Origin: Nostoc sp. LEGE 12450
GTDB taxonomy: Bacteria; Cyanobacteriota; Cyanobacteriia; Cyanobacteriales; Nostocaceae
Length of the DNA stretch: 64,000 nt
Direction: 5' to 3'
Assembly (NCBI RefSeq): GCF_015206895.1
Contig: NZ_JADEXU010000013.1
Coordinates: 1 to 64,000 of the forward strand
Shown: piece by piece, positions 18,417 through 27,055 of the stretch
How the letters are laid out: each line of letters begins with the position of its first letter
How positions within the stretch are numbered: position 1 is the stretch's first letter
Made by a program: the position numbers and the translations under genes
The notes under the pieces: model-generated
What the model saw: only the letters and a program-made list of their open reading frames with translations
Databases searched by the model: none
Told to the model about the DNA's origin: nothing

Positions 18417-18840
18417 TTTTAACCTCTAATTGTGGTTAATGCTTAAATTATCACAAGTATCTTATACAATCCAACTAGTAATAATTCCGGTCTGGATTGT
18501 CGTAAATACAAATTTTGCCAAGATGCATAGCGTGCGATGAATAGGAAGAGTACTGCAAAGTAAAAATATATACTATTGCTTGCTCACAGCTAGCTAGGTT
18601 AGATTTTTATTTCCTTTGTTAATTTTGCAATACGAGAGCGATCGCTATTGCTGTGTCATATAAAATTCCACACTTGCAGAATTTGTTTAGTTTTATATTT
18701 TCATTCAAAAACCGATGTACCCTTCTCTACGGGACGCAAGCTATGGACAACCGTAATTTTTAATCCTTACGTATATTTGCTAATTACTTTATCAAAAAGC
18801 CTGTTTACTTTCTCAAAATACTTAAATGCTTTCTCAAAAG

Positions 18841-18979
18841 AAGCTTTTGCTTTCTCAAACTCCAGTTTGCTTAATCATTTGAGTGTTTTCCGCAAGTAAA
18901 AGAAGCTCTTGCTTTCTCAAACCCCAGTTTGCTTAATCATTTGAGTGTTTTCCGCAAGTAAAAGAAGCTCTTGCTTTCT
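18841..18979. repeat. 62-nt direct tandem repeat, 2.2 copies
   Basis: The unit starts AAGCT(T/C)TTGCTTTCT and ends CCGCAAGTAAAAG. Copies lie at 18841-18902 and 18903-18964, differing at two positions, and a third is cut after 15 nt. It lies in non-coding DNA; the open frame across it is a by-product of the repeat. Confidence 0.85.
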
Positions 18980-19336
18980 AGTAAGTAATACCATTTACAA
19001 AAATCTTTCTACTAAATGAATCGGCTGTAAGAGCGTACAACTGTCATTGATGTCAACTTAACGTGAAAGCCTTTTCAAATGTCGTTTCCAGCCAGAGAAT
19101 AGTAAGGGACTCCAAATAAAAAAATACTTAACTACTTCTTGTCGGGTGGGCGATGCGAGCGCCCGTAGCTAAAGGCAGACAAGATATCCACTCCACAAGA
19201 TTGGATAATTTCTTCGTTGGAAGTCCCTAATGCTGCTACTTGATCTGCTGCCGCCAGTAAGTGAAGCGAAGCCTAGTACGCTACAGCGCAAATAGAGGAA
19301 CTATTTAAAATCCTTAAAAAGCTGAGTTCATAATAC

Positions 19337-19357
19337 TTTTGACTTTTGACTTTTGAC
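19337..19357 (+). repeat. heptamer tandem repeat TTTTGAC x3
   Basis: Three perfect TTTTGAC copies, a classic cyanobacterial short tandem repeat, in the gap upstream of the PNPOx-like gene. Confidence 0.85.
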
Positions 19358-19682
19358 TTCCGCCTTGCGATACTAGCCTGTTGACTTTGTACCTTTTTAT
19401 GGGCTAAAAATTCATGCCAAATTTATAAAATTTATGTCTAAAGAAATAAGCGCACAATTCATATTTATATGTCCAAAAGCTATATGTGTACATAATAATC
19501 ACTATCAACCAATCTCTCTAAAGATATAACTAAAAAAGCTAATTTTAGGATAACTCCATCTGTAGGCTCACGCAATCTTAACAAAAAACGTTAATACTGG
19601 AAAGTAACTTTACCAGCACGAAACCTGATTGTAATCAAAAATTACAGTCTAGGAAAAGCAAATAGAGAAAATAGTACAAACA

Positions 19683-20126
19683 ATGGCAACTTCTATAGAC
19701 CGCACTCAAGAGATTCAAAAGCTGCATGAACTAATCAAAAATATTGATTATGGTATGTTTACCACAGTCGATGATGATGGAAGTTTGCATAGTTACCCCA
19801 TGTCAAAAAGTGGTCAGATTAACTCTGAAGCCACACTCTGGTTCTTTACTTATGCTGGTTCCCATAAGGTTACTGAGGTTGAACACCATGAGCAGGTCAA
19901 TGTTAGTTTCTCGTCACCCGAACAGCAGCGATACGTTTCTATCTCAGGTACATCACAACTCGTAAAAGACCGCAACAAGATGCGAGAGTTATGGAAGCCA
20001 GAACTTCAAACCTGGTTTCCTAAAGGATTGGACGAACCCGATATTGCTTTACTCAAGGTGAATATTAATCAGGTTAATTATTGGGATAGTACATCGAGTT
20101 TTAAGCCACAAACAATTAGTTTTTAG
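19683..20126 (+). CDS. pyridoxamine 5'-phosphate oxidase-like (general stress protein 26 type) flavoprotein
   Basis: A 147-residue split-barrel protein. The segment IDYGMFTTVDDDGSLHSYPM followed by LWFFTYAGSHKVTEVE and VNVSFSSPEQQRYVSISGTS is the pattern of the PNPOx-like/GSP26 group, which binds FMN or F420. C-terminal LLKVNINQVNYWDS is also typical. It is probably a stress-linked FMN-binding protein rather than the biosynthetic PdxH. It stands alone, with a hairpin (20141-20175) after its stop. Confidence 0.88.
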   Translation: MATSIDRTQEIQKLHELIKNIDYGMFTTVDDDGSLHSYPMSKSGQINSEATLWFFTYAGSHKVTEVEHHEQVNVSFSSPEQQRYVSISGTSQLVKDRNKMRELWKPELQTWFPKGLDEPDIALLKVNINQVNYWDSTSSFKPQTISF

Positions 20127-20140
20127 CACCATCATAACTT

Positions 20141-20175
20141 TAAATAATTCGTATTTAATAATTACGAATTATTTA
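20141..20175 (+). terminator. hairpin after the PNPOx-like gene
   Basis: Perfect 13-nt arms TAAATAATTCGTA and TACGAATTATTTA flank a 9-nt loop, 15 nt past the stop codon. The stem is AT-rich with no long T-run, so termination is likely but not certain. Confidence 0.5.
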
Positions 20176-20237
20176 AATCACTGTAATTGTTGGACGAAAT
20201 TGGCAAAAACTAAGTATTTTAAATTACGAAAAATGTA

Positions 20238-21359
20238 ATGATAGGTAACAATAATGATGAATCCGCGCAAAGCCATCTGTCTTTAGAGGTAAAGCGACGG
20301 CATTTTTTAAAAGGAATAGGCTTTATTGGCGCTGGTGCAGGAGCAATCTTTGTTGACCACATCCTCAATGCAAATTCTGAGGTGGAAGCAGCAGAGGTTC
20401 CAGCATTATCTGCAACTCCAACCAACAGCACAAACACTGGTGAAATTCCTCTCCGCCCATTGGGGAAAACTGGGGTGCAAGTGTCGGCCATTGGTTTGGG
20501 AGGTGCGACTTTAGGGCAAGTAAAGAGCAAGGAAGAGGCAATTCGCATCACCCACGAAGCCATTGACAACGGCATCACCTTTATGGATAACGCTTGGGAG
20601 TATAACCAGCATCGTAGTGAAGAGTGGATGGGAGAGGCGTTGCAAGGACGACGAGATAAAGTTTTTTTGATGACGAAGGTTTGCACCCACGGACGCGATC
20701 GCAAAGTGGCAATGCAGCAACTTGAAGAATCACTACGTCGTCTCAAAACTGACCACCTCGACTTGTGGCAAATCCACGAGGTTGTTTACGATAACGATCC
20801 AGAAAGGATTTTTCGTGCCAACGGAGCAATTGAAGCTTTGGATCAGGCGAAAAAAGAAGGTAAAGTCAGATTCGTTGGCTTTACGGGTCACAAAGACCCC
20901 TCTATTCATCTAAAAATACTCTCCCATAATTACCCATTTGATACAGTGCAAATGCCGCTTAATTGTTTTGATGCTACTTTTAGAAGCTTTGAGCGGCAAG
21001 TACTACCAGAACTCAACAAACGAGGAATTGCCGTAATTGGGATGAAAAGTCTTAGTGGCAATGCCGATGCAGTAAAAAAAGGTGTAGTTACTCCCCAAGA
21101 AGCCATCCGCTATGCAATGAGTTTACCGATCGCTACACTCGTTAGTGGTATTGATTCCCTGGAAGTACTGCGACAAAATTTAGCGATCGCCCGTGGCTTT
21201 CAACCGATGCAAGCAAAAGAAATGCAGGCTTTGCGCGATCGCTGTGCCCAATATGCTGCTGATGGGCGTTTTGAACTCTTCAAAACCTCCAAACAGTTTG
21301 ATGCTGATGAAGGCAGAATTCAGCATGGCTTTCCACCTCAAAGCCAAGTGCAGACATGA
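20238..21359 (+). CDS. aldo/keto reductase with Tat-type signal
   Basis: A 373-residue protein. The N-terminus has a twin-arginine motif (KRRHFLKGIG) and a hydrophobic stretch (FIGAGAGAIFVDHIL), which suggests export by Tat. The catalytic domain starts about residue 70 (IPLRPLGKTGVQVSAIGLGG). It shows the AKR tetrad pattern: Asp/Tyr in FMDNAWEY, Lys in MTKVCTH and His in LWQIHEV, followed by VRFVGFTGHKDP and GVVTPQEAIRYAMSLP. Folding with the NADPH cofactor before Tat export would fit. The substrate is unknown. It lies 110 nt downstream of the PNPOx-like gene but beyond the hairpin, so it is probably a separate transcript. Confidence 0.9.
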   Translation: MIGNNNDESAQSHLSLEVKRRHFLKGIGFIGAGAGAIFVDHILNANSEVEAAEVPALSATPTNSTNTGEIPLRPLGKTGVQVSAIGLGGATLGQVKSKEEAIRITHEAIDNGITFMDNAWEYNQHRSEEWMGEALQGRRDKVFLMTKVCTHGRDRKVAMQQLEESLRRLKTDHLDLWQIHEVVYDNDPERIFRANGAIEALDQAKKEGKVRFVGFTGHKDPSIHLKILSHNYPFDTVQMPLNCFDATFRSFERQVLPELNKRGIAVIGMKSLSGNADAVKKGVVTPQEAIRYAMSLPIATLVSGIDSLEVLRQNLAIARGFQPMQAKEMQALRDRCAQYAADGRFELFKTSKQFDADEGRIQHGFPPQSQVQT

Positions 21360-21709
21360 GGACTGCTCCCTTGCCCCTTTTTCAACAAGCACCATATAGC
21401 GTTTATTGGCCACATAAGGTACATCTAGCCCCCTCCTAGCTTGCTCTTAGCAGAGTGGTTTCATACAACCAGAGAAAAACTAAAACCGGGTTTCAAAGCC
21501 TCTCCCCGAAACGGAGAGAGGTTTGGAGAGGGGTAAAAAGCCATGCCACAAAACAAGAAATCAAAACTTATGTATTTTTCTTTTTTCGTATGAAACCACC
21601 CTAGCCTCCTAGCTTGCTCTTAGGGGTTTGGAGGTAGAGTTTTTGTACCTTACAAAGGACGAGAACCGCTATATTTAACATTACTCCATCAAGTAAGGAA
21701 AAGAAATTT
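21360..21709. other. intergenic region with duplicated repeat motif
   Basis: CCTCCTAGCTTGCTCTTA occurs twice (near 21434 and 21603). Between the copies are the motifs GTGGTTTCATAC and its reverse complement GTATGAAACCAC, and a GGAGAGAGGTTTGGAGAGGGG tract. The pair of inverted motifs flanking about 130 nt looks like a small non-coding (MITE-like) insertion. No gene was seen. Confidence 0.45.
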
Positions 21710-21913
21710 ATGCCTTACCAAGAGATTGCAGACTTACCTGATTCAGTCAAAGATCACTTACCCAAGCACGCCCAAGAAATTTTTCGAGCTGCATTTAACA
21801 ATGCTCAAGAAGAGTATGGTGAAGAGGAGCGTGCTTTTCGTGTTGCTTGGAGCGCTGTGAAACGCGATTATGAAAAAGGCAACGATGGGCAATGGCACAA
21901 AAAGCCAGAATAG
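21710..21913 (+). CDS. ChaB family protein
   Basis: A 67-residue protein: MPYQEIADLPDSVKDHLPKH, then AQEIFRAAFNNAQEEYG and a stretch ending AWSAVKRDYEKG. This is the standard ChaB fold pattern (small helical domain; E. coli ChaB is linked to the ChaA cation antiporter). The role in cyanobacteria is unclear; it often clusters with stress genes, as here. An AAGGAAAAGAAATTT purine stretch precedes the start. The membrane protein gene at 21979 follows 65 nt later in the same direction and may be co-transcribed. Confidence 0.92.
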   Translation: MPYQEIADLPDSVKDHLPKHAQEIFRAAFNNAQEEYGEEERAFRVAWSAVKRDYEKGNDGQWHKKPE

Positions 21914-21978
21914 CTCGGATCGTATTCAGCAGTTTTATTAATTTCGCACAAAAAATCTTTCTTAAAAAGGAAATCCTT

Positions 21979-22512
21979 ATGAATTACCTTGTTGCAGTTT
22001 TACCAGATCGAATACAAGTAGAAGCCGCTTACTCTGCTCTGGAAAAAGCAGGCTTGCCAACTTCACAAGTGAATATTTTGGGAGATGGTTATCTAAGTGC
22101 TGATGAATTTGGAATGATTGATCCCGACAAGCAAGCCCGTAAACAATCAACTCGGCTCTTTTGGTGGCTTGTACCCTTTGGATTTGTTGCAGGTTATGCC
22201 TTTAACTATCTCACACAAATTGAAATATTTCCCCAGTTTGCTCGATTTGGCAATGAATTTCTTGCTGGTATATTAGGAGCGATAGCCGGTGCTTTGGGGG
22301 CTGGTTTAGTCGGTCGAGGAACTGGCATAACAGTTGGCAGTGGCGATGCTTTACCCTATCGTAACCGTCTGAATGCTGGTAAATACCTAATTGTAGTTAC
22401 TGGAAATGAGGATTTAACACGTGAAGCTACGCGTGTACTGCGTCAATTTGAACCAGAGAATATTCAAGGCTATACAGACTATTCACAAAACAGGAAACTT
22501 GTAAAAAATTAA
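21979..22512 (+). CDS. glycine-rich two-helix membrane protein, stress-related
   Basis: A 177-residue protein. The N-terminal domain (MNYLVAVLPDRIQVEAAYSA, then LEKAGLPTSQVNILGDG) and the C-terminal segment (LNAGKYLIVVTGNEDLTREA) resemble the ferredoxin-like halves of general stress protein 17M-type proteins. Two membrane helices lie between them (about 59-80 and 95-115), the second a Gly/Ala zipper (GILGAIAGALGAGLVG). The start at 21979 is chosen over an upstream in-frame codon because of the AAAAAGGAAA ribosome site and the natural N-terminus. It follows chaB. Its stop overlaps that of the convergent Uma2 gene by 4 nt. No specific function known. Confidence 0.75.
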   Translation: MNYLVAVLPDRIQVEAAYSALEKAGLPTSQVNILGDGYLSADEFGMIDPDKQARKQSTRLFWWLVPFGFVAGYAFNYLTQIEIFPQFARFGNEFLAGILGAIAGALGAGLVGRGTGITVGSGDALPYRNRLNAGKYLIVVTGNEDLTREATRVLRQFEPENIQGYTDYSQNRKLVKN

Positions 22513-23261
22513 GTATCTACATCGGGTTCAACGCCGAGCGCTCGTAGTTGTGCAATCAACCGTTCAGCCCGTTGTCTTTCTTGTTCAGCCCGTTGGCTTT
22601 CTTGTTCTGTAGAAGTCAATACCCAGTTGAGAGTTCGATCATACCAGCGTAACCAGGGCTGTTCTACATTTTGATAGTGTCCCCGCCACACACCCAAGCC
22701 TAATTCTAATTCCGGTATCCAAAAACGTGAATCCGACAATGCTATCTCAGCATAACGACCTCCATCTAATTTAAATACCCTAAACTCATATTTGTACCGA
22801 TCAAATACTACGTAATAAGGAACACGCAGAATCTGTTCATACACTTCCCATTTTTCTGGTGGTTGCTTAATATCCCGCAACGTCTGTCCTAAGTCTTCCT
22901 TTTCAGTACCTGGAGACAGCAATTCGACCACAATAAAAGGATGAACTCCCTCTTGCCAAACAACATAACTTAAGCGTAAATCTTGTTGTTCGTAGAGCCG
23001 GGAAACACCTAAAACAGCAAACCAATCTGGTCGCTTATGCCACAGTGGATGGCGCGGATCGTAATAAAGATTAAGATCGCTAGCAACAAATATCTCATCA
23101 CTAGGATAATTCTTTGGACGAAAGGTTTCGTCTAACAGACGAGGTTGCAATAAATGAAACTGATCGGGCAAACCAGGCTCCTCAGGATCTTCACTGGGAA
23201 GATCATACATGGTCGGCAATACATCCTTTGGCGATCGCGGCGGGTCAGTTTGATACATCAT
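22509..23261 (-). CDS. Uma2-family (DUF820) putative endonuclease
   Basis: A 250-residue member of the large cyanobacterial Uma2/DUF820 family, with a PD-(D/E)xK-like fold. Visible signature elements are VASDLNLYYDP, RPDWFAVLGV, HPFIVVELLSPGTEKEDLG (with the conserved Glu-Leu-Ser-Pro) and VPYYVVFDRYKYEFRVFKL. The C-terminal tail is a Gln/Glu/Arg coiled coil with a repeated ESQRAEQERQRAER unit. The family is spread in dozens of copies per genome, and neither substrate nor role is established. Expression direction is against the chaB pair. Confidence 0.88.
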   Translation of the reverse strand: MMYQTDPPRSPKDVLPTMYDLPSEDPEEPGLPDQFHLLQPRLLDETFRPKNYPSDEIFVASDLNLYYDPRHPLWHKRPDWFAVLGVSRLYEQQDLRLSYVVWQEGVHPFIVVELLSPGTEKEDLGQTLRDIKQPPEKWEVYEQILRVPYYVVFDRYKYEFRVFKLDGGRYAEIALSDSRFWIPELELGLGVWRGHYQNVEQPWLRWYDRTLNWVLTSTEQESQRAEQERQRAERLIAQLRALGVEPDVDT

Positions 23262-23320
23262 AAAGCAGTGGTAATGATGAAACTCTCAGTTCTATTATGA
23301 TTCAATTGTTTTTGAGTAAC

Positions 23321-24196
23321 TCAACACCTTGCAGAACGAGACAGCATAAATTTCTCACCTTCTGCTGCAAATTTACCACGAACCATCAGCATAGTTTCGT
23401 CAAACGCATGGGGGAATGATTCCACATCTTTAACATCCAAAAGTTCTGGACTAAAGTAAATCACTACTTCTTCAATGGGTTGAGATATCTTAGCAAGAAT
23501 ATTCTTCAAAGAGCATATCTGCGGTGTTACAAGATCAAAAAGATGAAGTCGGGTATCTTCTATCTCTATGCAAGCGATTAAATCTAAATCTTCTGCATAG
23601 TATAAAGTACGACTTCCTTCATTGACGCAGAACACAGATTTTTCCTTGACTACGCCAACTATATTAGAGACAGGGGCGCGTGTTTCTAAAAGTCTGTGCA
23701 GCAATGTGTAATCTTTGGTATCTGTAAAATCGAGTGTTCTGAATCTATCAGTGCTACCTGTAGAGTCACATTTAACTTTGAAGATATGTTCTTCGACTAC
23801 ACGAAAGCCAAAAGGTAAGTAAAATTCTGGCTGTGGTGTTGTTAGTACCAAAGTTTCGTAAATGCTATCGCAATATTCCAGCACTTCCTCCATTACTTCG
23901 CGGTAATAACCTCTCCGGCGAAATTCTGCACGGGTAGCTACTCCATGAATTCCTCCGACAATCCGCCTTTGTCCCATAATTTGCATAGGAATTTCCAACA
24001 CTCCCACATGGGTAATAGCTATATCATCATGAAAGCGAATAAACGGAGTTGAAGCTGTTTCCCAAGATGCACCTAGTTTTCTTGCACATTCTGCTAAACT
24101 CGTGAGTCCGGGAAATGTCACTTCCATTAAGTCAAAAAGTTTATCGCTGATGCTGGGTTCAGCAGGGAATGACTGTTTAAAACTATACTGGTTCAT
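23321..24196 (-). CDS. GNAT-family N-acetyltransferase (Eis-like)
   Basis: A 291-residue acetyltransferase. The acetyl-CoA binding motif A is clear: GGIHGVATRAEFRRRGYYRE (V-A-T-x6-R-R-x-G-Y). It is followed by LTTPQPEFYLPFGFRVVEEH, the usual motif B with the FYxxxGF pattern. The C-terminal half is a second, degenerate domain, as in Eis-type enzymes. The substrate is unknown. Downstream is the Uma2 gene (60 nt) on the same strand; upstream is a transposase remnant, so the left neighbourhood has been rearranged. Confidence 0.85.
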   Translation of the reverse strand: MNQYSFKQSFPAEPSISDKLFDLMEVTFPGLTSLAECARKLGASWETASTPFIRFHDDIAITHVGVLEIPMQIMGQRRIVGGIHGVATRAEFRRRGYYREVMEEVLEYCDSIYETLVLTTPQPEFYLPFGFRVVEEHIFKVKCDSTGSTDRFRTLDFTDTKDYTLLHRLLETRAPVSNIVGVVKEKSVFCVNEGSRTLYYAEDLDLIACIEIEDTRLHLFDLVTPQICSLKNILAKISQPIEEVVIYFSPELLDVKDVESFPHAFDETMLMVRGKFAAEGEKFMLSRSARC

Positions 24197-24333
24197 GTTT
24201 TAACTATTACTATAAATTACATTTTTTACTACAAAATCAATTCCAGCAAATCCAGAAAAAGGAAAAGATAAATGGATAGCAGCGCGTAAGTGTTGCGCCT
24301 CCAAAGTTCACCCCAACATTTCTTAGTTTAATT

Positions 24334-24708
24334 TTGATGGTTGTCGTAGATACAGCTTCAATTCAAGACTGTGACGGCGCAAAGCTTGTATTCGACAAAA
24401 TTGACCATTTATTTCCTAAACTACATTTGATTTGGGCGGATGCCGGATATGCTGGCTCGTTAGTCGACTGGGTTAGATATTTCATTGGTTGTAGACTCGA
24501 AATCATCAAATATTGCGATCTCACACAGGCGGGTTTAAAGTATTACCAAGGGCGGTGGGTAGTAGAGCGTACACTTGCGTGGCTGGGTCGCTATCGTCGT
24601 CTCAGTGAAGAATCTAATAGTCGTCTTCCTGATGTTGTTTCAGTAGTTAAAATGTCAACTCCAACACAGTGCCTTAGTCCGAAAGTGTTATTGGGGAATT
24701 GTTTCTAA
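24334..24708 (+). pseudogene. IS5-family transposase remnant (C-terminal half)
   Basis: The frame matches the C-terminal half of IS5-group DDE transposases: LMVVVDTASIQDCDGAKLVF, then LIWADAGYAGSLVDWV (catalytic Asp region) and GRWVVERTLAWLGRYRRLS (catalytic Glu region). The N-terminal half with the first catalytic Asp is missing, and the end diverges after SRLPDVVSVVKM. No intact inverted repeats were recognised. It is a dead element between the GNAT gene and the lipoxygenase cluster. Confidence 0.85.
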
Positions 24709-25097
24709 ATCTTGGCAAGTATCATTTGTAGTGCTAAATATTCCTTGCAAAATTTCGAAACATTTAGCGTATGGCTCAAAAATTGAGAAATTCCAGAAAA
24801 TTTCTTTAGAAAAATCAAAATTTCAAACTTGATTGCGATAATAAGTTTAGATAAAGGCAATAGGCAACAGGCAACAGGACAGGAGTTGGAAGGGGACTGT
24901 TACCCGTCCAACACAATCGTCCCATTGGGACAGGGCTTCTGACCCGATGAAAGGTTGAGGGAACAAGATCCGCATCTAACCAAAAATCTTCATTGTTGCC
25001 CATTGCCTGTTCCCTGTTCCTTTGGCCGAAAGTTAGTAACTCAAACCTGTTTATCCTCAAGTGTTAAATTTCCCAGTACTACACATGAGTAGAGCCA
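24709..25097. other. intergenic region with repeats, upstream of the lipoxygenase gene
   Basis: GGCAATAGGCAACAGGCAAC (about 24857) and the inverted-sense GCCCATTGCCTGTTCCCTGT (about 24998) flank about 120 nt. A reading frame crosses this stretch on the minus strand but shows no protein-like pattern. The lipoxygenase promoter should lie here. Confidence 0.45.
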
Positions 25098-27011
25098 ATG
25101 ACTGCTTTATCACCAGATCATTCAATCAGTTCATCAAGTACTCATACTTTAGATATAGCTAGGCAAGAGTATCAATATAACTACAACCATATTCCATCTA
25201 TTGCGATGGTGGATCGGCTTTCTATTACGGAAGAGTTCACCACTAATTGGTATTTTTTATTAGCCCAGCAGTTACGAGTTCTTTTTATCAATACCTTGAT
25301 TGTCAACAGAGGCAATCAAGATTCTAAATCGATTTGTGATGATGTCGAAAGATTTATTTTAGAAGCCTTGCTCAAGGGAGCAGTACCAGCCCGAATCAGC
25401 ATTCTGGCAAGAATCCTGCAAATTATCCCTCAGCTTTTGCTCAAAGGGATATCTAAGGATTTTAGAGAACTCGACGAGCTTTTTCATTCTATTCTGAAAG
25501 AAAACGGACTTGCGATCCTCAGAGATGCTCTAAATAGGATAATTACCCTTCTATATGAAGGACAGCCTACAGGACATGCAACCAGTCTCAAGGACTACGA
25601 AAATTTGTTTCCGGTGATTAGTCTACCAGCGATGCCTACGGCGGGCTACGCCTACGCTAAAACTTACCAGGAAGATGAAGTATTTGCGTACATGAGAGTA
25701 GCTGGCTACAATCCCGTAATGATTGAGCGAGTAACTACTCCAAGCGATCGCTTCCCAGTCACAGACGAACATTACCAAGCAGTGATGGGAACTGACGATT
25801 CATTAGCAGCAGCAGGACTTGAAGGCAGGCTCTACTTAGCTGACTATAAAATTTTAGATGGTGCGATCAACGGTACATTCCCACACGAGCAAAAATATCT
25901 CTATGCTCCCCTAGCACTATTTGCCTTACCCAAAGGCTCAGATCCCACCCGTCTATTGCGTCCGGTAGCCATTCAATGCGGTCAAACCCCAGACCCAGAT
26001 TATCCGATCATTACCCCTAACTCCGGTAAATACGCTTGGCTTTTTGCCAAAACGATTGTCCAAATAGCAGATGCTAACATCCACGAAGCTGTTACTCACC
26101 TAGCAAGAACTCATCTTTTAGTTGGTGTTTTTGCGATCGCAACTGCTCGACAATTGCCACTCACCCATCCCCTCAGAATCCTGCTGCGCCCGCATTTTGA
26201 TAGCACCTTAGCAATTAACGATGCCGCCCAACGGATTCTCATAGCTCCAGGGGGTGGTGTCGATAGATTACTCTCATCATCAATCGATAACTCTCGCGTT
26301 TTAGCAGTGCTAGGGTTGCAAAGCTATAGTTTTAACAGCGCCATCTTACCTAAGCAATTCCAACAGCGCGGTGTAGACGATCCCAACCTCTTGCCTATTT
26401 ATCCTTACCGGGATGATGCCCTACTAGTCTGGAATGCTATTCATCAATGGGTTTCAGACTACCTGAACCTTTACTACACCACGGATGAAGACATTCAAAA
26501 AGACAGAGCATTGCAAGCGTGGGCAGCCGAAATCCCAGCTTACGATGGTGGTCGCATCCCCGATTTTGGCGAAGATGGGGGCATCAAAACGCGCAATTAT
26601 CTAATTGATGCCACTACGCTGATTATTTTCACTGCCAGCGCCCAACACGCTGCGGTTAACTTTCCGCAAAAAGATTTTATGGGCTACGCCGCAGCCATAC
26701 CATTGGCAGGTTATTTACCAGCCTCAACTCTCAAAAGAGAAGTTACTGAGCAAGACTACCTTAATTTGCTCCCTCCGTTAGATCAGGCGCAACGGCAATA
26801 CAACCTACTCAGCTTATTGGGATCTGTGTATTACAACAAGCTGGGTGATTATCAGCAAGGATACTTTACAGACCAAAAAGTAAAACCATTGTTACAAGCA
26901 TTCCAAAGTAATCTTCAGCAGGTAGAAGATACCATCAAGCAACGTAATTTGCACCGTCCACCCTATGAGTATCTACTTCCTTCTAAAATTCCTCAGAGCA
27001 TCAATATCTGA
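25098..27011 (+). CDS. lipoxygenase
   Basis: A 637-residue single-domain (no PLAT) non-heme iron lipoxygenase that oxygenates polyunsaturated fatty acids to hydroperoxides. All five iron ligands are present: His334 and His339 (AVTHLARTHLLVGVF), His517 and Asn521 (SAQHAAVNFPQ) and the C-terminal Ile637. The stretch WLFAKTIVQIADANIHEAVT and PLTHPLRILLRPHF are family hallmarks. Residues about 1-165 are a less conserved helical N-terminus. At residues 179-187, MPTAGYAYA is encoded by a 29-nt dispersed repeat inserted in frame, replacing what was probably a Pro-Ala-Ile-Ala-Lys join. A P450 gene follows 39 nt downstream, suggesting a two-step oxylipin pathway. Confidence 0.94.
   Translation: MTALSPDHSISSSSTHTLDIARQEYQYNYNHIPSIAMVDRLSITEEFTTNWYFLLAQQLRVLFINTLIVNRGNQDSKSICDDVERFILEALLKGAVPARISILARILQIIPQLLLKGISKDFRELDELFHSILKENGLAILRDALNRIITLLYEGQPTGHATSLKDYENLFPVISLPAMPTAGYAYAKTYQEDEVFAYMRVAGYNPVMIERVTTPSDRFPVTDEHYQAVMGTDDSLAAAGLEGRLYLADYKILDGAINGTFPHEQKYLYAPLALFALPKGSDPTRLLRPVAIQCGQTPDPDYPIITPNSGKYAWLFAKTIVQIADANIHEAVTHLARTHLLVGVFAIATARQLPLTHPLRILLRPHFDSTLAINDAAQRILIAPGGGVDRLLSSSIDNSRVLAVLGLQSYSFNSAILPKQFQQRGVDDPNLLPIYPYRDDALLVWNAIHQWVSDYLNLYYTTDEDIQKDRALQAWAAEIPAYDGGRIPDFGEDGGIKTRNYLIDATTLIIFTASAQHAAVNFPQKDFMGYAAAIPLAGYLPASTLKREVTEQDYLNLLPPLDQAQRQYNLLSLLGSVYYNKLGDYQQGYFTDQKVKPLLQAFQSNLQQVEDTIKQRNLHRPPYEYLLPSKIPQSINI
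25629..25657 (+). repeat. 29-nt dispersed repeat inserted in frame in the lipoxygenase gene
   Basis: It begins GCGATGCCTACGG and ends CGGGCTACGCCTACGC, and is nearly identical to the copy in the SDR gene (7263-7291). It keeps the reading frame. Confidence 0.75.
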
Positions 27012-27017
27012 ATTAGG

Positions 27018-27055
27018 GACAAATAACTAACGACAAATGACCAATGACAAATGAC
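27018..27055 (+). repeat. short repeat tract overlapping the P450 start
   Basis: GACAAAT(G/A)AC(C/T)AA-type heptamers run through the gap between the lipoxygenase and P450 genes. The P450 ATG lies inside the last unit, so repeat-number change could alter the leader. Confidence 0.6.

Larger units (their letters stand above)
18417..19682. other. repeat-rich intergenic region
   Basis: A 1.27-kb stretch without a convincing gene. It holds a HIP1 site near 18638, a run of GCTTTCTCAAA-type units (18800-18860), a 62-nt tandem repeat (18841-18979), a GGGCG-type palindromic repeat near 19149 and a TTTTGAC heptamer tract (19337). The promoters of the caspase operon (leftward) and of the PNPOx-like gene (rightward) must lie at its ends. 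Confidence 0.6.

Noticed and set aside
18648-18899. 83-aa plus-strand frame in the repeat region
   Set aside because: It is built partly from the GCTTTCTCAAA repeat units, has no protein-like pattern and no ribosome site.
24815-25060. 81-aa minus-strand frame upstream of the lipoxygenase
   Set aside because: It runs through the short tandem repeats; composition is not protein-like.
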